Both the position numbers and the translations under genes were made by a program. From a virus: 35,140 nucleotides of DNA. How positions within the stretch are numbered: the stretch's first letter is position 1; each line of letters opens with the position of its first letter. Positions 13,883 through 23,178 of the stretch are shown here, piece by piece. Below the pieces are notes generated by a model. That model did no database searches. It had not been told where the DNA came from and saw nothing but the letters and a program-made list of their open reading frames with translations. The DNA lies in the IMG/VR virus record IMGVR_UViG_3300025695_000051, positions 1-35,140 of that record; one strand, 5' to 3'.

Positions 13883-16800
13883 TTAGTTCAGAAGAGTACC
13901 GTTCTCATCATAGATTGCTACGGCACGTCTTGCTAACTCATTTAATGCTTTTACGATATTTCCGTTAGTCCCGTCACTGTCGAAGAAACTACGAGTAGTA
14001 CTAGAATCTAAATCGTATAGTTTACCTACACGTGAATCTAATTCTGCAATATCACTGTCATTATTTATAACATCTGTGTGTAGTTCATTTAGAGAACCCG
14101 CAACATCTTGTGCAGTTGTATCTAAATCTTCATCAGTATAGAAAGCACGACCATGAATCTCTACTTTACTTGCATCCATTTCGATTGCAAGTGTAGAACC
14201 TGAGTAGATATCTAATTGGTTACTTGAGTTCTGTAAACGACCAAACTGTGTACCATTATCTTTCAGATATATGTCACCGCCATCGACATCAATAGTTAAA
14301 TCGCCACCAATGTCTTGAGTAAGAGAACCAGTATAATCAATTTCTTGGTTTGCGCCTAGATTGTATACGATACGTGTAGCAGTACCATCAGCAAAATTAA
14401 TATCTGTACCAGCGGCATCTAACGTAATATCACCACTTGCATCGACAACATAGTTACCATTTGCAGTTATAGTGTTAGTAGTACCTAGAGTATGTTTAAG
14501 TCTAGATGTACCTGCAACTTGCATATCCACATCTGCGCCACCAGCATCTAAGATTATATCACTTGCAACGTCAATTGTCAAGTTACCTGACGGAATATCT
14601 ATTTCTTTATTCGTACCAGATATAAACTCAAAGTTAGTAGTTCCTGCATCTTTGATAAATACATTACCGCCATCTGCATCAAGCGTAATGTCACCTGCTA
14701 CGTCATACGTTAAGTTACCAACAACATCAATTTCTTGATTGGTTCCTAAGTTGTATGTAATGCGTGTAACACCTGCTTGTTTGAAGAAGATATCATCTCC
14801 GTCAACATCAAGAACAATGTCACCACTTGCATCTACTGTGAAGTCACCTGCAACAGTATGAGTCTGAGAGGCAGACTTAGTTTGGAATGTACCCGAAGTT
14901 TGAATGTCAGTTGCGCCAGTCGCACCAATATGATACGTGCCACTTGCACTGTCAGAGTAATTACCAGAAGTAGTTTCTGTTAAGTTACCAGTATGGTCGA
15001 TAGTGTTACTTGTACCAAGACCAACAGCAATATGAGTTGTGCCCGCAACTTTATAATCGATATCACCACCGGCAACATCAACAACCATATCATCGGCAAT
15101 GTCCAGTGTTAAATCACCAGTCACGTCAACTTCTTGATTGCCTGCACTCATATTGAAAACGAGTCTATCAGCAGTTGCGTCTTTGAATCTTACTTGACCG
15201 CCATCTGCGTCTAAGTTGATATCGCCTGCAACGTCTAATGTTAAGTCACCAACAACATCTACTTCTTGGTTTGTACCTAAGTTGAATACAAAGTTGTTCT
15301 GAGAACCATCGTTGAAGTTAATATCTTTGCCATTTGCTTCAAGTGTAATGTCTGCATCAGCATCAAGTATTAAACTATTAGTTGCTTCGATAGTTTGGTC
15401 ACTATCAAGATTGAAATGAAGTTTAGTAGTACCGCCTTTCTTGAATACAATGTCAGCACCGTTTGCATCAAGGTTAATATCACCTTCGGCATCAACTGAG
15501 AAGTTTCCTTCTACATCTACTAAGTAATTACCACCTACTGCAACAGTACCATTTCCACTTGCTGTGATTGCTAGTGGACCATGTGTTGTTTCGAAAGTAA
15601 GTCCATCAGTTGCATTGATAATACGAATACCGTCTGCACTATCTGTATGGTCGCCACTAACATCTAATGTATAAAGATTAGAGATAGTTTGATTTAATGC
15701 GCCAGTAATATCAAGTGTATTGATAGCAGATAGACCAAATGCAAAACGTGTTTCACCGTCATCTTTAAAGTCAATGTCTCCACCGTCAGCATCTAATACG
15801 ATATCGCCAGTTACATCCCATACAAGATTACCAACAACATCAACTTCGTTTGTTGTACCTAAGTTATAAGTGAAACGAATTGTGCCGCCGTCTTTCAAAT
15901 AAATGTCAGAACCATCAGCATCAAGGATAATGTCTCCAGATGCATCTACAGTAAAGTCGCCAGTTACGTTGTGTGTTTGTGCTAAGGTAGTTGTGCTATA
16001 AGTACTAGTAGATGTGATATCATAAGTACCTGTTGCAGTGTGTTGATAGTTATTAGATGTACCGATATATGCGCCCGATACATTTTCAGTTAGATTACCA
16101 GTAACAGTTGTTGTATTAGTTGTACCAAGTGCATATCCAATACGAGTAGTACCATCAACATCAAAGTCGATATTAGCACCACCTGCATCAAGTTTAATAT
16201 CTTCCGATACATCGTATGTTAAGTTACCAGTTACATCAACTTCATTCGTAGTACCCATCGAATATGCAATACGAGGAGTACCACCATCTTTGTATGTAAT
16301 GCTCCCCGCGTCTGCATCTACTATTATACTACCAGAAATGTCAAATGTCAAGTCTCCTGTGCGACTAATTGTACCATCAGTTGCAAAGTCATATTCGACG
16401 ACACCGCCATCTTTGATTGTGACATTACCACCATCAGCATCAAGAATAATATCTCCCGAAGCATCAACTGAGAAATCGCCACCAGATGTTTCGATAGTAG
16501 TAGAACCAGTAGATGTTACTGTAGTGTTACCATTTACGTCAACATCTAAGTTAGATGATACGTCAAGGTCGAGTATACCAGTTACACCTACAGTGTTTGT
16601 AGTACCAAGGGTGAATGCGATACGTGATACCGAATCATCATCAAAGTTGATGTTCGCACCACCTGCATCTAATGTAATATCACCAACAGCATCGAAACGG
16701 ATATCATTACCTGCATTTAAGATAATGTCTGTTCCGCTGTTTTGATTAGTGCTGATTAGTAAACGAGTCTGAGTTTCGCCTTGAAGTGCATTACCTGTAG

Positions 16801-16981
16801 GATAGATAATTTCACCAGCAGAAGCATCAAACACACGTTCAAGTTCGTTAATTGCCATGACAACATCACTGTCACCATGCGTGAGTAAGTCTTGTGGGTC
16901 GCCAACGTTATAAGAGACTATATTTAGATTGTCTCTTAGAACTTTGAACGAGTCGGACATTTTAGTAAAAGGACGTGCCAT
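13883..16981 (-). CDS. Repetitive beta-structured tail-fibre/spike-like protein, 1032 aa
   Basis: The body is roughly fifteen to twenty copies of a unit of about 43-45 residues with consensus VTGNLTxDVxGDIxLDAD, then GGxIxFKDGGTTRIxYxLGTNxE. Some copies are lengthened by segments containing TGTYxI.STGxxxxxT.xQTHxV (near residues 320 and 690). The N-terminus (SDSFKVLRDNLNIVSYNVGD, then DSDVVMAINELERVF) and the C-terminus (AGSLNELHTDV, then NIVKALNELARRAVAIYDEN) carry the 'V.aiNEL' helix common in phage fibre ends. The alternating G-D/N and hydrophobic residues suggest an elongated beta-solenoid or trimeric beta-prism shaft. ATG 16981 directly follows the TAG of the small coiled-coil gene. It probably forms a long appendage; family name and attachment site are unknown. 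Confidence 0.75.
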   Translation of the reverse strand: MARPFTKMSDSFKVLRDNLNIVSYNVGDPQDLLTHGDSDVVMAINELERVFDASAGEIIYPTGNALQGETQTRLLISTNQNSGTDIILNAGNDIRFDAVGDITLDAGGANINFDDDSVSRIAFTLGTTNTVGVTGILDLDVSSNLDVDVNGNTTVTSTGSTTIETSGGDFSVDASGDIILDADGGNVTIKDGGVVEYDFATDGTISRTGDLTFDISGSIIVDADAGSITYKDGGTPRIAYSMGTTNEVDVTGNLTYDVSEDIKLDAGGANIDFDVDGTTRIGYALGTTNTTTVTGNLTENVSGAYIGTSNNYQHTATGTYDITSTSTYSTTTLAQTHNVTGDFTVDASGDIILDADGSDIYLKDGGTIRFTYNLGTTNEVDVVGNLVWDVTGDIVLDADGGDIDFKDDGETRFAFGLSAINTLDITGALNQTISNLYTLDVSGDHTDSADGIRIINATDGLTFETTHGPLAITASGNGTVAVGGNYLVDVEGNFSVDAEGDINLDANGADIVFKKGGTTKLHFNLDSDQTIEATNSLILDADADITLEANGKDINFNDGSQNNFVFNLGTNQEVDVVGDLTLDVAGDINLDADGGQVRFKDATADRLVFNMSAGNQEVDVTGDLTLDIADDMVVDVAGGDIDYKVAGTTHIAVGLGTSNTIDHTGNLTETTSGNYSDSASGTYHIGATGATDIQTSGTFQTKSASQTHTVAGDFTVDASGDIVLDVDGDDIFFKQAGVTRITYNLGTNQEIDVVGNLTYDVAGDITLDADGGNVFIKDAGTTNFEFISGTNKEIDIPSGNLTIDVASDIILDAGGADVDMQVAGTSRLKHTLGTTNTITANGNYVVDASGDITLDAAGTDINFADGTATRIVYNLGANQEIDYTGSLTQDIGGDLTIDVDGGDIYLKDNGTQFGRLQNSSNQLDIYSGSTLAIEMDASKVEIHGRAFYTDEDLDTTAQDVAGSLNELHTDVINNDSDIAELDSRVGKLYDLDSSTTRSFFDSDGTNGNIVKALNELARRAVAIYDENGTLLN

Positions 16982-17218
16982 CTATAGTCTCTCTGCTAGT
17001 TGGGAAAGTAAAGATTTAATATCACTGATATCATTTTCTAATTTGTCAACCTTTGCCTTCAGATTCTTTTCTTCTCTTGCTTTCTGTAATCGCAATTTCT
17101 TACGTTCTTTCGCAATTCTAATTTCATCTTTATTTATATTCAAAATGGCACCCGAGTTTTCATCTCGGGCCCAATTTGGTTCATCTTCTACTTGCGTAAG
17201 TCTCAAATTCTTTTTCAT
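16982..17218 (-). CDS. Small coiled-coil protein, 78 aa
   Basis: The N-terminal part has NWARDENSGAILNINKDEI, the 'L.RD..sGAilN.nk.e' motif I recall from small proteins of T4-like cyanophages. The C-terminal 45 residues form a clear heptad helix (LRLQKAREEKNLKAKVDKLE then ISDIKSLLSQLAERL). It lies one base after the stop of the 1982-residue gene and abuts the 1032-residue gene (TAG immediately followed by ATG). No function is known to me; a virion-associated or oligomerising adaptor is plausible. The ribosome site is weak, so coupling to the upstream gene is likely. Confidence 0.65.
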   Translation of the reverse strand: MKKNLRLTQVEDEPNWARDENSGAILNINKDEIRIAKERKKLRLQKAREEKNLKAKVDKLENDISDIKSLLSQLAERL

Positions 17219-17219
17219 A

Positions 17220-20200
17220 TTATACCGCTAATGCAATTGCTCTCAAGTCTCTGAATGTTGGTACATGTGCAGAACTTGTTGAACGCATTACAATCTTCAA
17301 TTGGAATTGAGTGAATGGACGTGCAACACCACCGTCGCCACCAACTAAGTAACGATACTCTCTGAATACGTTAGGGTTAGTGTCAGACTGTAGATTGTTC
17401 TCCGCAGTAATTTCAGTCCATGCAGACTTACGAATAACATCACCTTCACTTGCAGTTCTGTAGTATAACTGGAAGTCTGCTTGTGGAGGTTTATTCGCAG
17501 AAAGTAAGACTTTCAAACCAACTGCCTCTTCTGTAAGAGTAGTGACAGTAGTTACATGCTTCGCAGATTCAGTACCATTCTGAGGGTTACGTTCACCGAC
17601 ATAAGTAAGTGGTACGTTGAATCCATCAGTTGCCGAACTATCTTGTCTTGAAATCAATGTGTGTACGCAGTTAAGTGTAGCACGTTGTAAATCAAGAATA
17701 GGCGACACAAACGGGTTAGTCGTCTTCATAGTGACCTGCATAGTAGCAGAACGTTCACCTGCAAGTTTACCTGCACCAGTTAGATTCTCTGTCTTTCTGT
17801 TATAGATTGCACGAGCAGTCGGGAACTTGTTGTTACGACCATTCTCGATAATCTGATACTTACTGTCTTTAGTGAAACGAGTTTCAGAACCTGCAAGAGA
17901 TTGTTGAGTCGCAGTTTTGATTGATAATGTAACATCAGTTTGATTAGGTTGAGTCAAGTTTAATTCTGGACGTAAGATTTCAAAGTTCACATTACGTTGA
18001 GAAGTAACAGACTTACCACCGAACCAAATATCACCAGTTGCACTTGAACTTGCTTGGAATGTATAACCTGCATTATCGTAATCGATTACAGTACGTACAC
18101 CGTTTACGTCAGCACCAGTTAAACCGTTACCGAAGTCAGTTGCAGAATCAATACCACGAATCCAAGTCTTATCACCATCACGTAAACCATGACCGCGTAA
18201 TAACACACGAACTATATCAGAACCTGATTCGGCACGTAGTGGGTCAGTTGCCAATGCAACAGGTGGTACGTTTACATTTTCAAGAATTGCATTACCTGAA
18301 GTCTCGAACTTAGCAACAGAAATCTTGTATGCTAAATCTTGACCAGATGATGGTTCCCAAAGTTTACCATTCTGTGACTTAAAGAATCCACCAAGTGTTG
18401 GTTGTTGTGAAATAAATGATTCAGTAGAACCAAGTTGATGTTCACCAACAGTACCGACATATACATTATAGTCAGGGTTGTTGTTACCTGGACGTAATAC
18501 GATTGCATACTCACCACGTGAAAGATACACTGGAGCATCAAATGTAAAGTCTGTACCATTCTGTAACATTGACTTGTTAGTTGGGTTAGACGGTACAGTT
18601 GATACCTGACTAGGTGATAACTTCTTAGTTGCAAGAATCTTAGTAGCAGATGGAACACCATTTACTGTAGGACGAATCTCACAAAAGACTGGAGCAGAAC
18701 TTGACTTAGTAGCAAAGTAACTACGAACAGTCGTTAAGAATACACCACTCTCTTCTTTAACCATAAACGTCTGTGCTATTGGATCCATGTAGAAGAAAAT
18801 GTCATTATCATAAGCACTACCAAGTTCATCATATGTTGTAGGTACATATTGCGTAGTAGTTTCTGCTACATCTTCAACTTCAGTAGTACCGCCTGGAGGC
18901 GTAGTAGTTGTTGTTTCAGTAACATGATTGACTGGAGTGATAGCAGTACCATATACTTCTTCGTATGTAACGTCTGTACCTACAAACTCATTTGTTGTAG
19001 TAGTATCGCCAATAATAGTTGAAACACTTGATGTAGATTTAACATCAGTTGCAACTTCAGTATCGATTAGTGTTTCTGTCCAAACTGTACGTTCGACGTT
19101 TACGTCACGGTCAACTTCGTTGAAGTTCTCACCAACAACTTTAAGTAAACGAGTAACTTGTACTTCATTCTCTACTTTCTCAAGTGTACCTGCTGATACG
19201 AAACGTGCACGTGCGTATGACAATGCCGCTTGGAAGTTATGTACAGTTACATCAAGTAATGCAAACATTCTTGCACCAGTTGCAAAACGCATTGATACGT
19301 TGTTTGGTACTTCGAATGATCCAACTACTGTACCTTCTGCGTCAGAAATTAAGTCAGTACGACCTTTTGAGTGTTGTTGTGTAGTACGTTGAGTACCTTC
19401 ATTATCATTCTCACCTGCCGCATTGATACGGTTAAGTTCAGATACAGTTTGATACTTAGTCTCTTCTCTACAGAAACTTGCTACTGAAGCACCATCAAAG
19501 AATGGAAAGTATTGAGTATTAGGACGTAGACCTTCTGCTTTGAAACGAATCTCAATTGAACGCATGAAAGGAATGACCGATACATCAATGACTCTCTCAC
19601 CAACAATGTCACGAATAGTAGAAGCACTTGCAATACGGTTAACAGTATTTGCAGTTGTTGTTGTAGTAACAATCTCTGCTGTACCTTCGTAAGTATTCTC
19701 TGTACTGATTGTCTTAGTTGCTTCGTAAGTAGAAGTATTGATAGTGTTGACAGAAGAACGAGTTTCAGCAGTTACTACATCATATAGGTCAGTTGTTACT
19801 TCTACTGTATCGTAAGGTATTTCAGTGTATGCTGGTAAAAAACTATAACCGTATGAACCGTAAGGCACATAATTGTAGTTGGTTCCATATGCATCACGGC
19901 CGCCATCTCCATAACTACCGTTAAACCAATCTGCATTTACATCTTCAATATAATAACCAGAGTCGATAACAGAACGAGAAACTTCTTCTTTACGTGTTCT
20001 TGATAATTCAACTGTTTCAGTGTATAGTGTTTCTGAATTAGTAACAGAACTTGTTTCTACCCATTCGCCTAACTCTTCAGTCTTGACAGTACCGATAAGA
20101 ACTGGATCTTTTGAGTTATGAGCAACACTTGTTGATGTACCAGTTTGAAAACCAGATGCTTCACCAACTTCTAATGAAGACGGATCTAAACCGAACCACT

Positions 20201-23168
20201 CATTCTCCGAGTTGTTCCAGTTCAATGCGTGATTAAGGTCAAACTTAGTTTTCTTACCTGTTACAGTCTCGCCTACAAGTTCAGTTTCAAACCATACGTC
20301 AGTTTCTGGAGACATTTCCAGACGACCAATAGTTTGTGGGTTGTAGAATGGAGCAAGGTTTTCTGTGCTAGATGCTAAATCTTGTGCTTCATATGCAATC
20401 TCGTTATAGTCAAGCATTACATAGTCTGCTTTCTTGACTGTACGTAATTGGTTAGAGTTTACACTATCGTAGTATAAATCAACACAATCTTCAACAAACG
20501 TTGGTTTTAAGAATAAGTTTCTCTTATCAATTGCCGCACGATATTCTGGACTACGTGTATCTGAGAACTGGTGGTCTTTGAAGTTGTCAACAAAGAAACC
20601 AGACTTAGTACGATTGTTACCTGCTGAATCAAGTACGTCTAAGAATTTAGTGTTGAGTTCAAGTAAAGATAATGTTGCCATTTCTTCTACTTTATCTAAC
20701 TTCTCTTCAAGACGTGAGATATCTGCCATTGTATATCCTTTCTTAGGAATCAATGTAGTCTCTAAATCTTGTGAGTGCATAGTGTTAGGGTTAAGACTAA
20801 TCTTATATAACTCTAATGCGTCAGCACCAGTTTCTGGATACTTAGGGTTAAGAGACGGAGAACCTTGTTTTAATTGTAACTCACCGTTCTTAGTAATGAT
20901 TAACTTATCTTTACGCGGTAAGTAATACTCTGCGTCACTTGTGATTGTATCAGTTGGAGTTGGTAAACCAAATACTGTACCGCCTGAGAAGTCACCAGAA
21001 CCATCAGTTGCAGGACGTAAATCGATTACATCACGTAATGATACTTTGTCGCCATCTTTCAAGTTCTGCGCAGGAATCTTCAAGTAATCTACTTGACCGT
21101 CATATGAGTTAACAGCAAAGAACTCACCGTTAGCAGAATGTGAGAAGTATTTGAATCGTACAAATACGTTTTCAGACTCACTTGAAATACCACCACGAGT
21201 CCAGATTAACTTACCGTCATCATAGTGTGTAGTACGTGCACCAGCATCAAATAAGAAGTTACCAAAGATATCAGCACCGTCAGAATCAGTTGCACGAATA
21301 CGTTCTACTGAGTAGATATCAGACTTACCTAAGTTGATGTACTTGATGCCTTGACCATCAGAATCAAGTGTAGTTGTTACAGTTGTTTCTTCAAGTGTCT
21401 TAGTTTTAACAGTTGAGTTTGTTTTCTTAACAAATGTGATTACTTCATAAGCAACGCCATTTGTAAGACTTGAGAACACTATATCTTTGTTACCAGATTG
21501 AATAGAAGTGGTTACACCAGATGGTGCGAACTCTGTAGCGGACGCAACGATTACATCAGATTCACGAACAAAAGTCTCACCTGCATCGGTAAGAGTTAAT
21601 GTGTGAGAAGTTCCGCTTGTTGCAGTGAAGTTATACTTCTTCATAAAAGTCATAGTGACATTAGTGAAAGACTTAGGACGTCTTAGTGGAGTATCAACAA
21701 TCAATGCATTGTTCTTTGGTTCGTGCAAGATAGCACCAATGTTATTTTCTACAGGTACTAAGTTAACTAAGTGAGTATTACTTGAAGATTTAATAGATTT
21801 AACATCACGTAACGAGTAATTAAAGTTGTTACGGAACACGTTGAATAAGTGTGCTTTGTAAGCAGGAATACGTTCGTAAGTGTAACCACCGACACGATTG
21901 TTACTGCTACCTTCTGTGATTGCACGAATGTTTGCAGTACCGATTACTGAATCAGCACCGTCATAACCCGCATATAAGTTTACAGTTTCGCAAGTATCGA
22001 TATCAAGCATACCAACACCACTATCAAAGTAGTAGAAGTTGCCGTAGTCAATACCAATTTGTTCTTGAGGATCATCACGTACAATTGTATCAGTTGCTTT
22101 ACGTAAAGGAAGATATTGAGTATGAGAAGTCTCTACACGATTACCTTGAATGTATGCAATGCCTGGGTCTACACGTAGCATCAAGTCACTTGAAGTATTT
22201 GTGCCGTTAATATCAACACGTAACTTCCAGTACTTCTTGATAAAGTCGCCATTGATTTCTTTGATACGTTTGTTAACAAATGTTTTAACTGAGTTAAAAC
22301 CTTCGTCAGACGCAGTAGACTGTTCAACAAGTTTACCTGCTTGAATCTTACAATAGTGAATGTAAGTATCGCCCGAAACTATATCAGATTGCTTTGTTAA
22401 AATCAATCGAATTCGATAGCGGTCAGCACCTGGAGATGCACGATTAGGAGTTGCGTTAGTGTTATCATACAATGCATCTGTATCAGATACAGTTACAATA
22501 TCTTGTACGATTTTAAATCCTATGTTTGCTGTTTGATATCCCTTGTACTTATTCAAGAAGATAGTTTGTCTTTCAGCAAAGATAAAGTGACCATTTGCAT
22601 AGAAATTAGAATCACCAATCTCTATCTGAGAACCAAAACCAATCGCAGGGTTAACACTTGTATTGATTGTTTGAACGGTCATGTTAATGTCAGAACCGTT
22701 AGATAATACTTCACCCGGAGTTACATAACTTGGACTATTGTATGTGGCATAAGGAGTACGAGTAGTAGGATCATCAAGATACTGTACATATAATGTATCA
22801 GGATCACCATTCTCTGCCGCAACTGCTTTTGTTACTTTAACTTTAATTGAACTTGATTGACCAGTTAATTCAACACCGACTAGTGAAGTCACATCATCAA
22901 ATTTATTGTTAGTGTCGAGTGCAATCTTAATGAAAGAGACTGCATTGTTTACTGAGATACCACCAGTCTTGATTGGAACACCATCTTTCTGATAGATGTT
23001 ATTCGCAAACTTACGAATACCTTCTTGAATGATGGTTTGCATCTGAGTAAGTTCACGTGCTTGTAACGCACGTCCTGGATTAAACAGTATGCGGTTATAA
23101 TGGTCACTATCTTTCCAATCGTCTTTATACGTTGAAGAGAATGATTGATTAGTAAAAGTCTTTGGCAT
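17220..23168 (-). CDS. Giant virion structural protein with DUF4815-like N-terminus, 1982 aa
   Basis: The N-terminus (YNRILFNPGRALQARELTQM and QTIIQEGIRKFANNIYQKDG, residues about 23-62) is the signature of the DUF4815-type domain seen in large structural proteins of marine T4-like phages. Later landmarks are YYLPRKDKLIITKNGELQL (about 770), VIPFMRSIEIRFKAEGLRPN (about 1235), a Thr/Val-rich low-complexity stretch (about 1370-1450), DPIAQTFMVKEESGVFLTTV (about 1475) and a C-terminal beta-rich part. A Tyr/Gly-rich loop (NADWFNGSYGDGG onward) lies near residue 1080. It follows gp8 by 10 bases with an AGGAAAA ribosome site. Position after the wedge genes suggests a baseplate-rim or long-fibre-like component. 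No T4 protein of this size and layout is known to me. Confidence 0.75.
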   Translation of the reverse strand: MPKTFTNQSFSSTYKDDWKDSDHYNRILFNPGRALQARELTQMQTIIQEGIRKFANNIYQKDGVPIKTGGISVNNAVSFIKIALDTNNKFDDVTSLVGVELTGQSSSIKVKVTKAVAAENGDPDTLYVQYLDDPTTRTPYATYNSPSYVTPGEVLSNGSDINMTVQTINTSVNPAIGFGSQIEIGDSNFYANGHFIFAERQTIFLNKYKGYQTANIGFKIVQDIVTVSDTDALYDNTNATPNRASPGADRYRIRLILTKQSDIVSGDTYIHYCKIQAGKLVEQSTASDEGFNSVKTFVNKRIKEINGDFIKKYWKLRVDINGTNTSSDLMLRVDPGIAYIQGNRVETSHTQYLPLRKATDTIVRDDPQEQIGIDYGNFYYFDSGVGMLDIDTCETVNLYAGYDGADSVIGTANIRAITEGSSNNRVGGYTYERIPAYKAHLFNVFRNNFNYSLRDVKSIKSSSNTHLVNLVPVENNIGAILHEPKNNALIVDTPLRRPKSFTNVTMTFMKKYNFTATSGTSHTLTLTDAGETFVRESDVIVASATEFAPSGVTTSIQSGNKDIVFSSLTNGVAYEVITFVKKTNSTVKTKTLEETTVTTTLDSDGQGIKYINLGKSDIYSVERIRATDSDGADIFGNFLFDAGARTTHYDDGKLIWTRGGISSESENVFVRFKYFSHSANGEFFAVNSYDGQVDYLKIPAQNLKDGDKVSLRDVIDLRPATDGSGDFSGGTVFGLPTPTDTITSDAEYYLPRKDKLIITKNGELQLKQGSPSLNPKYPETGADALELYKISLNPNTMHSQDLETTLIPKKGYTMADISRLEEKLDKVEEMATLSLLELNTKFLDVLDSAGNNRTKSGFFVDNFKDHQFSDTRSPEYRAAIDKRNLFLKPTFVEDCVDLYYDSVNSNQLRTVKKADYVMLDYNEIAYEAQDLASSTENLAPFYNPQTIGRLEMSPETDVWFETELVGETVTGKKTKFDLNHALNWNNSENEWFGLDPSSLEVGEASGFQTGTSTSVAHNSKDPVLIGTVKTEELGEWVETSSVTNSETLYTETVELSRTRKEEVSRSVIDSGYYIEDVNADWFNGSYGDGGRDAYGTNYNYVPYGSYGYSFLPAYTEIPYDTVEVTTDLYDVVTAETRSSVNTINTSTYEATKTISTENTYEGTAEIVTTTTTANTVNRIASASTIRDIVGERVIDVSVIPFMRSIEIRFKAEGLRPNTQYFPFFDGASVASFCREETKYQTVSELNRINAAGENDNEGTQRTTQQHSKGRTDLISDAEGTVVGSFEVPNNVSMRFATGARMFALLDVTVHNFQAALSYARARFVSAGTLEKVENEVQVTRLLKVVGENFNEVDRDVNVERTVWTETLIDTEVATDVKSTSSVSTIIGDTTTTNEFVGTDVTYEEVYGTAITPVNHVTETTTTTPPGGTTEVEDVAETTTQYVPTTYDELGSAYDNDIFFYMDPIAQTFMVKEESGVFLTTVRSYFATKSSSAPVFCEIRPTVNGVPSATKILATKKLSPSQVSTVPSNPTNKSMLQNGTDFTFDAPVYLSRGEYAIVLRPGNNNPDYNVYVGTVGEHQLGSTESFISQQPTLGGFFKSQNGKLWEPSSGQDLAYKISVAKFETSGNAILENVNVPPVALATDPLRAESGSDIVRVLLRGHGLRDGDKTWIRGIDSATDFGNGLTGADVNGVRTVIDYDNAGYTFQASSSATGDIWFGGKSVTSQRNVNFEILRPELNLTQPNQTDVTLSIKTATQQSLAGSETRFTKDSKYQIIENGRNNKFPTARAIYNRKTENLTGAGKLAGERSATMQVTMKTTNPFVSPILDLQRATLNCVHTLISRQDSSATDGFNVPLTYVGERNPQNGTESAKHVTTVTTLTEEAVGLKVLLSANKPPQADFQLYYRTASEGDVIRKSAWTEITAENNLQSDTNPNVFREYRYLVGGDGGVARPFTQFQLKIVMRSTSSAHVPTFRDLRAIALAV

Positions 23169-23178
23169 TTCTATTTTC

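Noticed and set aside
14062-14069. TATAAATA on the minus strand inside the 1032-aa gene (also 17138-17131 and 25072-25065)
   Set aside because: These copies are inside coding sequence and 150-510 bases from the next start, unlike the four intergenic copies. About two chance hits per strand are expected in AT-rich DNA of this length. The copy at 17138-17131, before the 1032-aa gene, is the least unlikely to function.
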